Notes: generated from the letters alone by a model not told the origin. A stretch of DNA of 64,000 nucleotides from Maribellus sp. YY47 (GCF_023111095.1 NZ_JALGYW010000007.1:124001-188000), one strand, 5' to 3'. Positions 17,705-30,100 are shown, counted from the stretch's first letter. A program made the numbers and translations.

Positions 17705-17806
17705 TTTTCTTTCCGTTCTTTAACGGTAACCGGTTCGGGGCGTTTTAACACATCAGAATGGTAAGATTTTTGTTGTAAATGTTCCGAATCTCAAAATCTG
17801 AATGTT

Positions 17807-18856
17807 ATGAAACTCAAAATTAACTACTTTGCTCCGATTGTTTTACTGGCTGCAATTCTTTTCTCGTGTAATAACGACACTTCCAATATGCGGAAAAAAA
17901 TCACCGGGAAAGCTGGCGAAATGGTTGTTGTGATCTCAAAATCGGCGTGGGAAGAAAGCGCTGGAGAAGCCATTCGCGCCACCTTGGCTCAGCCTCAGGT
18001 GGCACTTCCGCAGGAAGAACCGCTTTTTGATGTGATTAACGTGCCACACGAAGCATTCAAAGACATCTTCAAATCCACCCGGAATATCATTCAGGTGAAC
18101 ATATCGCAAACCGTGGAAAAAGAAGGCGTAACCTTTACCGATGATGTTTGGGCCTACCCGCAGGCTACGGTTCAAATTCAGGCTAAAAACCAGGATCGTT
18201 TTGTTGAACTGCTTAACGAAAACAAAGACAAAATTCTCTCCTATTTCCTTTCTGCAGAACGGGAAAGGATAACCATGAATTACAAAAACACCTACGAAAA
18301 ATCGGTTTACAATATCCTGGATAAGGATTTCGGAGTGACCATGCTTGTGCCACCCGGTTTCAGGGTAATGGAACAGAAAAAAGATTTTATCTGGATCCAG
18401 TACGATACTCCTGATATTATTCAGGGAATAGTAATTTACACCTATCCCTTTGTTTCCGACAGTGCGTTTACGGTTGACTACCAGCTTCCATTAAGAGACA
18501 GCATATTAAAAGCCAACGTTCCGGGACCAACCGACGGCAGCTACATGGCAACTGAAACCCGAATCGATCCGATATACAATATTACCCGACACAACGGAAA
18601 TTATGCAGGTGAAATGCGCGGACTATGGCGAGTGGCCAACGATTTTATGGGCGGGCCATACATTGCTTTATCGGAGCTTGACATGGCCAATCAACGGGTA
18701 ATTAATGCCTTTGGATTTGTTTACAAGCCCAACAAAGAGAAACGCAACCTGCTGCGCCAGGTGGAAGCGATGATTTACTCGTTAAAACTGAACAATCAGA
18801 AAGAAAACGATAAGCTAAACAAACAGTCGGACTTTGAAATTAACGTTGAAGGATAA
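17807..18856 (+). CDS. DUF4837 family lipoprotein
   Basis: A 349-aa lipoprotein: signal peptide ending in LFSC with the lipidated Cys21, followed by a conserved Bacteroidota domain (DUF4837) starting around GKAGEMVVVISKSAWE. The function of the family is not known to me; it is widespread and single-copy in the phylum. It is followed by a strong terminator and stands alone between tatA and convergent metF. Sequence appears full length. Confidence 0.82.
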   Translation: MKLKINYFAPIVLLAAILFSCNNDTSNMRKKITGKAGEMVVVISKSAWEESAGEAIRATLAQPQVALPQEEPLFDVINVPHEAFKDIFKSTRNIIQVNISQTVEKEGVTFTDDVWAYPQATVQIQAKNQDRFVELLNENKDKILSYFLSAERERITMNYKNTYEKSVYNILDKDFGVTMLVPPGFRVMEQKKDFIWIQYDTPDIIQGIVIYTYPFVSDSAFTVDYQLPLRDSILKANVPGPTDGSYMATETRIDPIYNITRHNGNYAGEMRGLWRVANDFMGGPYIALSELDMANQRVINAFGFVYKPNKEKRNLLRQVEAMIYSLKLNNQKENDKLNKQSDFEINVEG

Positions 18857-18877
18857 AATACAGCGCATACCAACAAG

Positions 18878-18914
18878 AAGGCCGGGGAACATATTCTCCG
18901 GCCTTACTTTTTTA
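18878..18914. terminator. Intrinsic terminator after DUF4837 gene
   Basis: Stem AAGGCCGGGGAA / TTCTCCGGCCTT with one wobble pair, then TACTTTTTT. It lies between convergent genes. Confidence 0.85.
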
Positions 18915-18940
18915 TATAATGCAATCGCGTTATTGCCAAA

Positions 18941-19894
18941 TTAAAAAGCGGCTTTTACAATTTCTTTCACGTTATCTGAAATACCGTAGGTATAAATGTG
19001 CAGCGACGGCGCCTTATGCGCTACCAGGTCTTTCGACTGCAAAATTGCCCATTCGGTTCCTACTTTGCGGGCCTCGTCGTTGTTCTTGCATTTTGCCAGC
19101 TCTTTCGACAGTTCCATCGGCAAATCAATGCTAAATATTTTGGGAAGAACCGTTAGCTGGTTCACCATGTTAATCGGTTTAATGCCCGGAATAATCGGGA
19201 CTGTGATTCCCATCGCACGACAACGATCCACAAAATCGTAGTACACCTGGTTGTCGAAAAACATCTGAGTAACAATGTAATCAGCCCCTGCATCCACTTT
19301 TTGTTTCAGGTATGCCATGTCCGAATCCATGTTTGGCGCTTCAAAATGCTTTTCAGGATAACCAGCTACACCAATACAAAAATCAAGTGGAGTATTGTTT
19401 TTCAAGTCGCCATCGAGGTATTTTCCTTTTCCAAGATCTTTAATTTGCCCAACCAGTTCGTTCGCGTTGGCGTGTCCGTTTTCGGTTGGAGTAAAAACAC
19501 TTTGCCCTTTAATTCCGTCACCACGCAAAGCCAACACATTATTGATTCCCAGGAAATTCAAATCGATCAGCACGTGCTCCGTTTCACTTTTGGTAAAACC
19601 ACCACACAAAATGTGCGGCACCACCGGAATGTTGTACCGATGCTGAATGGTTGCTGCAATGGCAACTGTTCCAGGACGCTTGCGAACCGTGTGTTTCACA
19701 ATCGAACCATCCTTTAATTCCTTAAATTCCACCTCATCGCGGTGCGTGGTAATGTTGATGTATTTCGGATCAAACTCTGTCAGGCTTTCAACGGTCTGAT
19801 AAAGTTTCGACGCATCGTTTCCTTTTAAAGGAGGTAACAGTTCAAATGAAAATACAGTGCTTTTTGCTGCTTTTATGGTATCTATGACCTTCAT
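18941..19894 (-). CDS. metF: Methylenetetrahydrofolate reductase
   Basis: Flavin enzyme reducing 5,10-methylene-THF to 5-methyl-THF, the methyl donor for methionine synthase. The 317-aa TIM barrel shows FSFELLPPLKG near the start, LALRGD in the middle, and the C-terminal segment FFDNQVYYDFVDRC. Cytosolic. It lies next to metH on the same strand but metH comes first, with 154 nt between them and a promoter box of its own at 19917-19924. The pair provides the remethylation branch of the methionine cycle. Confidence 0.95.
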   Translation of the reverse strand: MKVIDTIKAAKSTVFSFELLPPLKGNDASKLYQTVESLTEFDPKYINITTHRDEVEFKELKDGSIVKHTVRKRPGTVAIAATIQHRYNIPVVPHILCGGFTKSETEHVLIDLNFLGINNVLALRGDGIKGQSVFTPTENGHANANELVGQIKDLGKGKYLDGDLKNNTPLDFCIGVAGYPEKHFEAPNMDSDMAYLKQKVDAGADYIVTQMFFDNQVYYDFVDRCRAMGITVPIIPGIKPINMVNQLTVLPKIFSIDLPMELSKELAKCKNNDEARKVGTEWAILQSKDLVAHKAPSLHIYTYGISDNVKEIVKAAF

Positions 19895-19916
19895 TGTCGG
19901 TTTATCTTTTGTGCTA

Positions 19917-19924
19917 CAAATGTA
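19917..19924 (-). promoter_or_regulatory. Promoter -7 box, metF
   Basis: TACATTTG on the minus strand matches TAnnTTTG, 22 nt before the metF ATG. Confidence 0.5.
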
Positions 19925-20048
19925 ATAAAATCGTACCCTTTGGTATGAATCCCCGGTTGTTTCGCGGAAAATTGCGCGTTAATTTAACCGAAGCTTTTCA
20001 TCCGGCATCCTTTTTACGACAACAGATATCTTCCGGTTTCCCTCCAAA

Positions 20049-23000
20049 TTATTTGTAATTCAAATTAGTGGGTAGAAATTTCTCGACAAAATCAATGCTT
20101 TTCCCTTTCCGTTTGGCATAGTCGGCTACCTGGTCGATACCAATTTTCTCGAGACTAAAATACCGCGACTCGGGATGAACAAAGAACTCGCCGGACACCG
20201 ATGCATTCGGATACATCGCAAAATGTTCGGTCAGCGAAATTCCCACTTCTTCTGCTTTAATAAAGTGGAAGAGGTTTTCTTTTTCTGAATGTTCAGGACA
20301 AGCCGGATAGCCCAGTGCCGGACGTATTCCCTGGTATTTTACTTTCAGGATATCATCCAGTGAAAGATTTTCATCGGGCACATATCCCCAGTAATTCTTC
20401 CTGATTTCCAGGTGCAGCAATTCTGCAAAAGCCTCGCTCAAACGGTCAGCAAGCGCCTCCAACATAATTGCCTTGTAATCGTTATGGTCGGCACGGTACT
20501 GATCTTTCCATTTTTCGATGCCGATTCCCGCTGTAGTTGCAAATCCTCCGCAATAATCTATTTTTCCGGAATCAAGCGGAGCGACAAAATCGGCCAGACA
20601 GAAATTCGGCACACCGGCTTTTTTCTTCTCCTGTTGACGGATGTGGTAGAAACGGCCGATTTCCTTTGAACGTGTTTCGTCTTCAAATAAAACCACATCG
20701 TCACCATCGGCATTGGCGGGCCAAATTCCAAAAGCGGCATTGGCCTGCAACATTTTTTTGTCGATGATCTCATCGAGGAATTCATTGGCTTCCTTGTAAA
20801 GTTTCCTGGCTTCCTCGCCTTGTTTCTCATCGTTGAAAATATCGGGGTAATGACCTTTCAAGCCCCAGGTTATAAAGAAGAAAGTCCAGTCGATGTATTG
20901 CCGCAGTTCTTCGAGCGGAAAATCGATCAGATGCTTCACTCCTGTAAAATTTGGCTTGTAAATCGGGGTATTGTTCCAGTCGATTTTGAATTTATTGGAA
21001 CGTGCTTCTTCCAGCGTCAGGTATTCTTTTGCTTTTCGCTGTCCCTGAAACTGCCGGACATTTTCGTAATCGTCGCGAACCGACTTTAAATAAGTTTCGT
21101 TTTTCGCGATCAGGTTCGACACCACATTTACCGCCAGCGATGCATCTTTCACGTGGATTACCGGATTTGAATATTCTGGTTCGATTTTCACCGCCGTATG
21201 AATTTTTGAGGTCGTCGCACCACCAATCAGTACAGGAATATCCATTTTGCGGCGTTCCATTTCCTTGGCAATATCGACCATAATTTCCAGCGATGGCGTA
21301 ATTAAACCACTCAGTCCAATAACATCCACCTTGTGCTTCACCGCTTCATCCAGAATTTTTTCGGTGGGAACCATTACTCCAAGGTCAATAATTTCATAAT
21401 TATTACACCCCAGAACAACTCCTACAATGTTTTTACCAATGTCGTGTACATCGCCTTTCACGGTGGCCATCAACACTTTTTTCTGTGCTGTTGAGTTTTT
21501 GAATTTTGCTTTATCAGCCTCAATGTACGGGAGCAAATAGGCCACCGCCTTCTTCATCACACGTGCCGATTTGATCACCTGTGGAAGAAACATCTTCCCT
21601 TCACCAAAAAGTTCGCCTACGATGTTCATTCCATCCATAAGCGGCCCTTCGATAATGTTCAGCGCCGGAGAATATTTGGTGAGCGCCTCTGCCATGTCTT
21701 CGTTTACATGCTCGGGTAAACCTTTTACCAGCGCATGACTGATGCGTTCTTCCAGCGGCAGCTCACGCCATTCGTCTTTTTTCTCTTCTTTCTTATCGCT
21801 AACCTTCATGTTTTCGGCAAATTCGAGCAAGCGCTCTGTTGCATTCGGACGACGATTCAAAACAAGGTCTTCAATCTTTTCGAGGAAATCTCTCGGAATC
21901 TCGTCGTAGATCTGCAACATTCCGGGATTTACAATTCCCATGTCGAGCCCGGCCTTTATTGCATGATACAGGAAAACCGAGTGCATGGCTTCGCGCACCA
22001 CATCGTTTCCACGAAATGCAAAGGAAACGTTGCTGACCCCGGCGCTTACTTTTGCAAAGGGCAGATTTTCCTTGATCCATTTCACCGATTCAATAAAAGA
22101 AACCGCGTAATTATTGTGTTCCTCGATCCCCGTTCCAATGGTAAGTACGTTGGGATCGAAAATGATATCCTGGGGTGCAAAATGTACTTTTTCTGTAAGA
22201 ATTTTATACGCACGGGTACAAATTTCCTTGCGGCGCTCGGTGTTATCTGCCTGGCCTTTTTCGTCAAAAGCCATGACAATAACTGCAGCGCCATATCTTT
22301 TTACCGTTTTTGCCTGCTGAATAAAAACTTCCTCTCCTTCTTTCAAACTGATGGAATTCACGATCGCTTTTCCCTGCAGACATTTCAACCCGGCTTCAAT
22401 TACTTTCCACTTCGACGAGTCGATCATGATCGGCAGCTTGGCAATATCCGGTTCCGCCATAATCAGGTTCAGGAAGGTTGTCATTTCCTTTTCGGCATCC
22501 AGCATGGCATCGTCCATGTTTACATCGATCACCTGTGCTCCGTTTTCCACTTGCTGGCGGGCAATCGTCAAAGCCTCTTCGTATTTCCCTTCGCTGATCA
22601 ATCGGGCAAATTTTCGTGAACCGGCCACATTACAACGCTCGCCGATGTTCATAAAATTGGTGTTTTCGGTAATCGTTACAGGTTCAAGCCCGCTCAGTTT
22701 CATATTTGTTCCCGGCTCAACCAATTGGTGAGGTTTAGCCCGGGCTGCCAGATCGGCAAAAGCATGAATATGATCCGGAGTGGTACCGCAACATCCGCCA
22801 ATAATGTTTACAAAGTTGTTATCGAGGTAATCTTTGATGTAACCGGCCATAATCTCGGGCGACTCATCGTAGCCACCAAACTGATTCGGTAGCCCGGCAT
22901 TGGGATGCGCACTGATGTGGAACGGTGCTTTTTTCGAAAGTTCTTTTACATACGGGCGCAAATCGCTGGTGCCGAGCGAGCAGTTCAGCCCGATGCTCAG

Positions 23001-23717
23001 CAAATCGACATGCGATACCGAATTCAGAAAGGCTTCCAGTGTTTGGCCTGAAAGTGTTCGTCCACTGGCATCGGTGATCGTTCCGGAAACCATCAGCGGA
23101 AGTTCAATCCCACGGGCCTCCAGCGCTTCTTCTACCGCAAAAATGGCAGCTTTGGCATTCAGCGTATCAAAAATGGTTTCGATCAGCAACAAATCAACAC
23201 CGCCATCCAGCAAACCATCCACCTGTTCGCGGTAAGCCTTTTTTACCGTATCAAACGAAACAGCACGGTAGCCCGGGTCGTTCACATCGGGCGAAAGCGA
23301 CAAGGTTTTGTTGGTCGGTCCGATTGACCCCGCTACAAAACGTGGTTTGTCGGGAGTCTTTTCGGTGTATTCGCGGGCCACTTCCAGCGCCAGTTCTGCC
23401 GAAGCTTTGTTCATTTCATACACAAACTCCTCAGCTCCGTAATCGGCCTGTGAAATACTGGTTGCGTTGAAAGTGTTGGTCTCTAAAATATCGGCTCCTG
23501 CCTCCAGGTAACGGGTGTGAATTTCTTTAATGATCTCAGGTTTTGTAATCGACAGCATGTCGTTGTTCCCCTTTTGGTCGTTGGGGAAATCCTTCAATCG
23601 CTCTCCTCGGTAATCTTCTTCGGTTAGTTTATATTCCTGAATTAAAGAACCCATTGCGCCGTCCATTACAAGAACGCGTGTTTTAAGTTCTGCCCTGATG
23701 TCTTTCCGTCTGTTCAT
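20049..23717 (-). CDS. metH: Cobalamin-dependent methionine synthase
   Basis: Transfers the methyl group of 5-methyl-THF to homocysteine through cobalamin. The 1222-aa protein is full length with four modules in order: homocysteine domain (zinc Cys pair in [10 protein letters not shown] near residue 310), pterin-binding domain (starting around [17 protein letters not shown]), cobalamin domain with DVHDIGKN, and the SAM-binding activation domain at the C-terminus ([12 protein letters not shown]). It therefore needs B12. The leader is short and carries no SAM or B12 riboswitch that I can see. A clear promoter lies upstream at 23779-23810. Confidence 0.97.
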   Translation of the reverse strand: MNRRKDIRAELKTRVLVMDGAMGSLIQEYKLTEEDYRGERLKDFPNDQKGNNDMLSITKPEIIKEIHTRYLEAGADILETNTFNATSISQADYGAEEFVYEMNKASAELALEVAREYTEKTPDKPRFVAGSIGPTNKTLSLSPDVNDPGYRAVSFDTVKKAYREQVDGLLDGGVDLLLIETIFDTLNAKAAIFAVEEALEARGIELPLMVSGTITDASGRTLSGQTLEAFLNSVSHVDLLSIGLNCSLGTSDLRPYVKELSKKAPFHISAHPNAGLPNQFGGYDESPEIMAGYIKDYLDNNFVNIIGGCCGTTPDHIHAFADLAARAKPHQLVEPGTNMKLSGLEPVTITENTNFMNIGERCNVAGSRKFARLISEGKYEEALTIARQQVENGAQVIDVNMDDAMLDAEKEMTTFLNLIMAEPDIAKLPIMIDSSKWKVIEAGLKCLQGKAIVNSISLKEGEEVFIQQAKTVKRYGAAVIVMAFDEKGQADNTERRKEICTRAYKILTEKVHFAPQDIIFDPNVLTIGTGIEEHNNYAVSFIESVKWIKENLPFAKVSAGVSNVSFAFRGNDVVREAMHSVFLYHAIKAGLDMGIVNPGMLQIYDEIPRDFLEKIEDLVLNRRPNATERLLEFAENMKVSDKKEEKKDEWRELPLEERISHALVKGLPEHVNEDMAEALTKYSPALNIIEGPLMDGMNIVGELFGEGKMFLPQVIKSARVMKKAVAYLLPYIEADKAKFKNSTAQKKVLMATVKGDVHDIGKNIVGVVLGCNNYEIIDLGVMVPTEKILDEAVKHKVDVIGLSGLITPSLEIMVDIAKEMERRKMDIPVLIGGATTSKIHTAVKIEPEYSNPVIHVKDASLAVNVVSNLIAKNETYLKSVRDDYENVRQFQGQRKAKEYLTLEEARSNKFKIDWNNTPIYKPNFTGVKHLIDFPLEELRQYIDWTFFFITWGLKGHYPDIFNDEKQGEEARKLYKEANEFLDEIIDKKMLQANAAFGIWPANADGDDVVLFEDETRSKEIGRFYHIRQQEKKKAGVPNFCLADFVAPLDSGKIDYCGGFATTAGIGIEKWKDQYRADHNDYKAIMLEALADRLSEAFAELLHLEIRKNYWGYVPDENLSLDDILKVKYQGIRPALGYPACPEHSEKENLFHFIKAEEVGISLTEHFAMYPNASVSGEFFVHPESRYFSLEKIGIDQVADYAKRKGKSIDFVEKFLPTNLNYK

Positions 23718-23778
23718 TCGATGAATTTGCTTTGGGGTTAATTTCCCCCTTCTAATTTTAATATCGCAATCTGAGCTA

Positions 23779-23810
23779 CAAAGGTAAATAAAGCCCCCTT
23801 GGAATTCAAA
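23779..23810 (-). promoter_or_regulatory. Bacteroidota-type promoter of metH
   Basis: On the minus strand TTTG (23810-23807) and TACCTTTG (23786-23779) are separated by 20 nt, a good match to the -33 TTTG and -7 TAnnTTTG elements. The remainder of 23718-24037 holds no gene. On the plus strand TAATTTTG at 23980-23987 is a likely -7 box for the MFS gene. Confidence 0.6.
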
Positions 23811-24037
23811 GGTTGCGTAGCATTTACCTCATTTGTAAACTGAAACTTTCCTAAAAGTCGGATAGTTGCTCTTAATAACCATCCCCCCGATGAAATGTTC
23901 TAAGTTTAATTTAAACTTTCGTTTTAACGGGAAAAATGTTGTTCCGAACAATTTTAGGACAATTACGTCTCTTTCATGTTAATTTTGCTGTTTCCTAATA
24001 AAATAATACAATCTGCTCATGAACAGAAAATAAGAAT

Positions 24038-25249
24038 ATGAGCAAGAGCATCAAATATTTAACTACAGTTATTTCCGTGACACTTGGATTACGTTTGTTT
24101 TCCATGTCGATTATCATTCCGTTTTTATCGGCCTATGCCATGAATTTAAAAGGCGGAAGTCCGGCGCTAACAGGCTATGCCCTTGGAATATTCGGACTCA
24201 CACAAGCAGTGCTGCAAATTCCATTTGGCGTTTTAAGCGATCGGATCGGGTATAAAAAAGTAATGCTGGCCGGGCTTGTAATGCTGATTGCAGGTTTGTT
24301 AACCGCAGCTTATGCCACATCCATTGGCTGGCTCATTTTTGCGCGTGCACTGCAAGGAAGCGGAGCCATTGTGACGGTTGGCTACTCGTGGCTATCATCG
24401 GTTTCGGGCGATGCCGAACGCGACAAAATACTAACCAAGTTGGGAGCACTGCTGGCTACTTTCACCATGTTGTCGTACGTATTGGGGCCGCTTGTTCATA
24501 TTGTGCTAAATGTTAGTCAGATGTTTGTTTTCTCTGCGATCCTGATTGTGGGGTGTTTCATCTGGGTATTAACAAGCACGAAACAGGTAAATCCTGCTCT
24601 CCGAAAAGAATACGCTCAAAAGCACAAAGTGAAATCGGTTTTTAACATCAGTCACCTCAGCAAAAGCCTGATTCTCACCTTTAACAACTTTTTAATGATG
24701 GCTTTCTTTTTTATGCTTCCTCTTTTACTGGAAGGAAATTTGGCCACCAACCAAATATGGATTGTTTTAAGTCCTTCTATTTTGATCGCCGTTGGCGTTC
24801 TGCCTTATTTTTCAAAACAAGCATCAAAAGCAAATGCAAAAAAGGTACTAACCGTCTTGTTTCTATTAATCGCTGTAGGCTTTTTTAGTATATATTTCCG
24901 AACTGTCGTTTCTGTTATCTGCGGAACAATTTTACTGATGGTGGGCTTATTATCCATTTCCTCGATTGTTCCGATGCTGATTAACCGGGAGATGGACAAC
25001 CGCCAGCGCGGGAAAGGCAACGGAGTGATGGTCAGCTTACAATATTTTGGATCGTTTCTGGGCGCTGCGGTTACCGGCAAGCTTTGGGGCTGGGGGCTGG
25101 TCGTAGCCTTTGGCTTCGTGGGAGCGGTAATCTTTGCAGGAATTATTCTGACCAACTTGGAAAGTAAGCCAAGCAACCTACCTCTGGAAATCGAAACGAA
25201 ATACGAAACGCAACCTCAGCCGGCATCAAAACGAAGATATAAACCCTGA
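24038..25249 (+). CDS. MFS transporter
   Basis: A 403-aa inner-membrane transporter of the major facilitator superfamily with about 12 predicted helices. The loop 2-3 signature GVLSDRIGYKKVML is present, with a related segment in the second half. The C-terminal 20 residues are a charged cytoplasmic tail. The substrate cannot be assigned from sequence alone; the best match in feel is the drug/sugar efflux type. It stands alone and is closed by a long hairpin terminator. Confidence 0.85.
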   Translation: MSKSIKYLTTVISVTLGLRLFSMSIIIPFLSAYAMNLKGGSPALTGYALGIFGLTQAVLQIPFGVLSDRIGYKKVMLAGLVMLIAGLLTAAYATSIGWLIFARALQGSGAIVTVGYSWLSSVSGDAERDKILTKLGALLATFTMLSYVLGPLVHIVLNVSQMFVFSAILIVGCFIWVLTSTKQVNPALRKEYAQKHKVKSVFNISHLSKSLILTFNNFLMMAFFFMLPLLLEGNLATNQIWIVLSPSILIAVGVLPYFSKQASKANAKKVLTVLFLLIAVGFFSIYFRTVVSVICGTILLMVGLLSISSIVPMLINREMDNRQRGKGNGVMVSLQYFGSFLGAAVTGKLWGWGLVVAFGFVGAVIFAGIILTNLESKPSNLPLEIETKYETQPQPASKRRYKP

Positions 25250-25269
25250 AAACTTTAACGCTCAAAAAA

Positions 25270-25322
25270 AAGCCGGTGAATAAAAACGGGAATCACTCCC
25301 AATTCTATCACCGGCCTTTTTA
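25270..25322. terminator. Bidirectional intrinsic terminator
   Basis: AAGCCGGTGA (25270-25279) pairs with TCACCGGC-TT (25308-25318), with A and T runs on either side and a 28-nt loop that can form a small hairpin. It lies between the convergent MFS and Gfo/Idh/MocA genes. Confidence 0.75.
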
Positions 25323-25339
25323 TTATATTTTGCGATTAT

Positions 25340-26578
25340 TTATTCCCAATATTTAAACTGCGGGATTTTCAATAACTCCCCATCCTTCATCGCCGATTGA
25401 TGCGCAACAATTCCCCCAACGGTCATGTTCAGTGCCATTGCCACGTCCACCAGAGGTTTTCGGTCCTGAAGAATGGCAGTAACAAACTCATCCATCAGTC
25501 GTCCGTGAGAGCCACCGTGTCCGCCTTCCGGCACCCCGGGAGGCAGAGCAGGCCGGGCCAGATCGGGCAGCGTTTTCTCTATGCCTTCATATTTATCGTA
25601 ATAAGAACCTTTTGTTCCGCGCACCCTTCCGGTCTCCGATCCGTAGCCCTCTCCATAGGTATCGGCGCTTCGCCCCATTCTGGCCATACTGCCCCCATTG
25701 GTTCGGTACAACGAAATTTCAGTTGCAAATGGATTTCCGTACTGGTTATTTAAATTATATCGTTCCATTTTCCCGGGAATACCCATGCACGATACTTCAA
25801 TAAAACTGCCGTTGGTTACGCCAACGTAATAAGCATCGGAATGTGTAGGATACCATTGTGGCGGCATTCCGCTGCGCCAGTTTTTATACGCTGCGATGCC
25901 GTTTGCAGAATAATGCCAGTATTCACCTTCGGTATAAATTATATCTCCCAAAGCCCCGGCATTGTACAGCTGTCGCATTTCATAAAGGTTCTGACGAAAC
26001 ATTGATGTTTCAAACATCATGTATTTTAGTCCTGTTCGTTTCACCGTTTCAAAAACTTTCTCGGCATCTTCGAGCGAACCAAACACAGCCGGCACGGCAG
26101 TGGCAACATGCTTACCGTGGTTCAGCACTTCGATACAATGGCGTGCATGATTGGGTGCATCGGTGGCGACAAAAATGGCTTCAATGTTGTCGTCTTTCAC
26201 CATCTCTTCGAGCGAAGGATAGGTTTTGTTACAGCCCACTTCTTTTGCCAGGGCTTCACACCGTTCAGGAATCAGGTCGCTAACCGCCACAACGTCGACA
26301 TTGGGGTGATTCTGAAACCCAAACGCCGCCGAGAATTTACACACACCGTAACCTACTAGTCCGACCCGAATTTTACGGTCCGAAACAGGTTGCCATATCT
26401 TTGTTGACGTTTCAACCCCTGTATCCTCGAAGCCCTGAATAACAGGTTGATCCGTTTTTTTCTGACTAGTGCAACCTATCTGGCTGACACCTATTAATCC
26501 GGCTCCTACTCCCAAACCACCCAGGCGTATAAAATTACGCCGGTTAATTGTCTGGTCATTTTCTTTCTTTTTTCCCAT
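25340..26578 (-). CDS. Gfo/Idh/MocA family oxidoreductase with Tat signal
   Basis: NAD(P)-dependent sugar or inositol-type dehydrogenase, 412 aa. The N-terminus carries RRNFIRLGGLGVGAG, a twin-arginine signal that would send the folded enzyme to the periplasm. The Rossmann region follows (RVGLVGYGVCKFSAAFG) with the family motif VATDAPNHARHCIEVLNHGK. The C-terminal alpha/beta domain is complete. Such periplasmic members are frequent in Bacteroidota that degrade polysaccharides; some act as glycoside hydrolases (GH109 and relatives) rather than dehydrogenases, so substrate and reaction remain open. Confidence 0.85.
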   Translation of the reverse strand: MGKKKENDQTINRRNFIRLGGLGVGAGLIGVSQIGCTSQKKTDQPVIQGFEDTGVETSTKIWQPVSDRKIRVGLVGYGVCKFSAAFGFQNHPNVDVVAVSDLIPERCEALAKEVGCNKTYPSLEEMVKDDNIEAIFVATDAPNHARHCIEVLNHGKHVATAVPAVFGSLEDAEKVFETVKRTGLKYMMFETSMFRQNLYEMRQLYNAGALGDIIYTEGEYWHYSANGIAAYKNWRSGMPPQWYPTHSDAYYVGVTNGSFIEVSCMGIPGKMERYNLNNQYGNPFATEISLYRTNGGSMARMGRSADTYGEGYGSETGRVRGTKGSYYDKYEGIEKTLPDLARPALPPGVPEGGHGGSHGRLMDEFVTAILQDRKPLVDVAMALNMTVGGIVAHQSAMKDGELLKIPQFKYWE

Positions 26579-27111
26579 GTTGGTTGTTTCTTTTCTAAGT
26601 TATTATCGCTTATCGTTCGGTTAAAATTTTTTCCTTATGCTTTTTGTTGGTAAAACGATGATTGGTGTCCCTGATACCATCGCAGGTAACTTCGTTTCAG
26701 TATTTTTAAATAACTCCACTCGTCACCTGATACCAAACATAATCATTTCATTAAATAGAATAATCTGAAAATGAAGGATTAATCCACTACCCTGCTACAA
26801 AACATAAGTAGGCTCCAAATTAAATTCAACGATATAAATCAGCACAAACCCAAAATTTAGCAATTGCACCAGTCAACTTTTATTTCTCCTTTCAAAACCA
26901 ATACCTATATTTAGACTTCCATGCAATAGGGCAGTTATAATTCCATAATGCATGTGAAAACTTTTAAATTCGACTCATTATCTTTTTTGTTGCGAATACC
27001 ATCCAAAAAGTTACCATTGAGTTTTTTTAAAAGACTGACCCGAGAAACGACTCTGACCAAGTTCAGAGTACATGATTTCCGGGGTGAACTAAAACCAATT
27101 AAACCATAACC
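26579..27111. other. Intergenic region, 533 bp, no gene seen
   Basis: Divergent promoter space between the Gfo/Idh/MocA and FAD oxidoreductase genes. AT-rich. I see no open frame, clear hairpin or repeat of note, and no confident promoter box. Confidence 0.5.
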
Positions 27112-30100
27112 ATGAAACGACGCAGCTTTATTAAAACAACCGCAGCCGGTTCGGCTTTCCTGATGACTTCAGGTGCATTTGCATTTGGAAGTACTTTACC
27201 TGACGAAAAGAAATTCTGTTACCAGTCGGCCAGAAAAATACCTGTAGCCTACAATGTTGACGTTGTGGTGATAGGTGGCTCTTTGGCAGCGGTGGCTGCT
27301 GCTGTTGAAGCAAAAAAATCGGGCTCCAATGTTTTTTTGGTAGCCATGGAACCGTATTTAGGTGAAGATGTTTGCGGAACTTCCCGTCTTTGGACGAACG
27401 ATGCCAGCATTTATAACACCGAACTCGGGAAAACTATTTTCGGGAACGGACTTCCCACTCCGATGCATGTGAAACGCACACTGGATAATGCGTTGATCGA
27501 AAACAACATTGACTTCCTGTATTCGAGCTATGTAACCGATGTTTTAAGTGATAAGAACAATCAACTGGCAGGAGTAGTTATTTCAAACCGCTCTGGAAGA
27601 CAGGCAATAATTGCCAAAACGATCATCGATGCCACTCCCCGAGCAATGGTGGCACGGATGGCCGGAGCGCAGTTTGGTGTTTATCCATCAGGCGAACAAA
27701 CCTTTAAATTCACGGTAGTTGGAAATCAGTTAAAGGAAGCTCCGGGTCTCAAAGGAAAAATTCAGGATAAAAAGGTGCAACTGAAATACGCTTCAACCGG
27801 AGATACGCAAGGAAGTGGTTTTTCTGATGCTGATGTAAAATATGATGTCATCGAATATTCTATTCAGATCAACATGAAAGATGGAAGTTGGGCATCGTTT
27901 GCAGAAGCTGAGCAAATTGCCCGCGACCTCACATGGGATACTGATCAGGTAGAATCATCCGACTTAATTTTCCAGAATCCCCCGGATAAACTGACCGGGC
28001 AGAAAAGATGGAACAACGCCGATGTTGATCCGGAGAACATTAATCTTAAAGTTTTCAGGCCCCGGAAACTGGAGAACATTTTTGTATTAAGCGGAAGCGC
28101 CAATTTGAGTGACGAAGCAGCAGAAACGTTGCTGCAACCCGGAAAGCTTATTCGGGTTGGAGAAAGAATCGGAAAAGAAGCTGCAACTGTTGCCACAAAC
28201 ACCGATGAACCACAAGCTGTGAAAATTAAAGGCAGCAGAAACTCAACTATTGTACAGGGAGACGTGGGCGAAATACTGGAAGGATTGCGGCCTTCTCTCA
28301 ACATTGGCGAGATTGTTGCCGAAGAAACCATACTTCCTGTTCTGGGAACTTACGACGTGGTTGTAATGGGGGCCGGAACTGCCGGTGCACCAGCCGGTGT
28401 TGGCGCTTCAAAACAGGGAGCAAAAACCCTCGTGCTCGATTACATGCACGGAATGGGCGGAATGGGAACACTCGGCATGATTGGAAGATATTACCATGGC
28501 TACCGGAAAGGATACACAAACACCGTTGACCAGGGAGTAAGGAATATGGATTTGGATAATCCCCGAAAAAAGAAATCGCTGGCGGAATGGGTGTTCGACT
28601 GGAAAACAGAATACTTCAGACGGGAGATTCGCAGTGCCGGTGGCGACATATGGTTTGGCGTGCTGGGTAGCGGGGCCTATGTTGAAAACGGGAAAGTTAA
28701 AGGAGTTGTTGTTGCAACGCCTGAAGGACGTGGAATTGTGCTTGCCCACACGGTTATTGACTCCACCGGAAGCGCTGACATTGCCATTGCCGCGGGTGCC
28801 GAATATCACTACACTGATGGACTTTCAGTTGCCGTTCAGGGTTCTGGCCTTCCGTTTAAAAATCCGAATGATTTTTATAACAATACCGACTGGACTTTCA
28901 TCAACGATTCTGACATGCTCGATGTTTGGCGCGCATTTGTTATTGCAAAAGATAAATTCAAAGATCAGTACGACATCGGGAAAATACCACAAACCCGCGA
29001 ACGCCGCAGAATGGTTGGCGATTTCACGGTTGGCGTGCTGGATGTATACAACGGGCGCACATACCCTGATATCATTTCGGCTCATTTCAGTTCGTTCGAC
29101 ACACACGGATTCACCGAAGATCCGTTCTTCTCGTTAAAACCGCCTGCTCACAGCGGGGTAGATGTTTTGGCTTTTGTTCCGTTCAGAGCACTGCTTCCAA
29201 AAGGACTGGAAGGAATCGCCGTTACCGGGCTTGGTGCCAGTGCACACCGCGATGCCATGCCGGTGATAAGGATGCAACCTTGTTTGCAAAACCAGGGATA
29301 TGCGGTTGGAATGGCTGCAGCACAGGCAAAGGTGAATAATCAGAACATTCGCTACATTGATATCAAGGCACTTCAAAAAGAACTGGTGAAAATTGAAAGC
29401 TTACCGGAACATGTGCTTACCGACAAAGACAACTACCCACCGGCCTACGAAAAAATTCAGCAGGCTGCCATCACAGTAGTTGATAACCTGGAAGGTTTGG
29501 AAACTATTTTGTGGGATAAAGAAAGGGGCGTAACTGCTCTGATTGACCAGTTTCACATGACAAAGAATGATGAACACAAACTGGTTTATGCACGTATTCT
29601 GGGAATGTTGGGCGATCCAAACGGATGGGAAGAGCTGATCAAGGCGATAGATACTTACGATGATTGGGACGAGGGCTGGAACTACACCGGCATGGGACAG
29701 TTTGGGAAAAGCATCAGCTACCTCGACAGCCTAATCATTGCCGCAGGCAGAACGCAAAAAAGAGAAGCTATCCCAACGATAGTCAGGCTTGCAGAGAAAC
29801 TAACACCCGAAAGTCATTTTTCTCATTTCCGGGCAGTTGCCATTGCACTGGAAACAATTGCCGATCAAAAAGGCGCCGAACCACTTTTCAAAATTCTGGA
29901 AATGCCGGGGGTAAAAGGGCATGTTATGCCGGACATAAAAACAGCTAAAAAACTCACGCCTGCTGACAAAAACGATGTTTCAACCCGAAACAATGCTTTG
30001 CGGGAAATTATTTTGGGGCGGGCGCTATACAAATGTGGAGACTACAACGGTGTGGGAAATCAAATTCTGAATGAATACTCAAAAGATTTGCGCGGACACT

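Noticed and set aside
21735-22619. 294-codon open frame opposite metH
   Set aside because: Lies wholly inside metH on the other strand; its sequence is Phe/Arg/His-rich without domain character, as expected of a shadow frame.
23718-23810. SAM or cobalamin riboswitch ahead of metH
   Set aside because: Only about 60 nt separate the promoter box from the start codon, too short for these aptamers, and no conserved core was visible.
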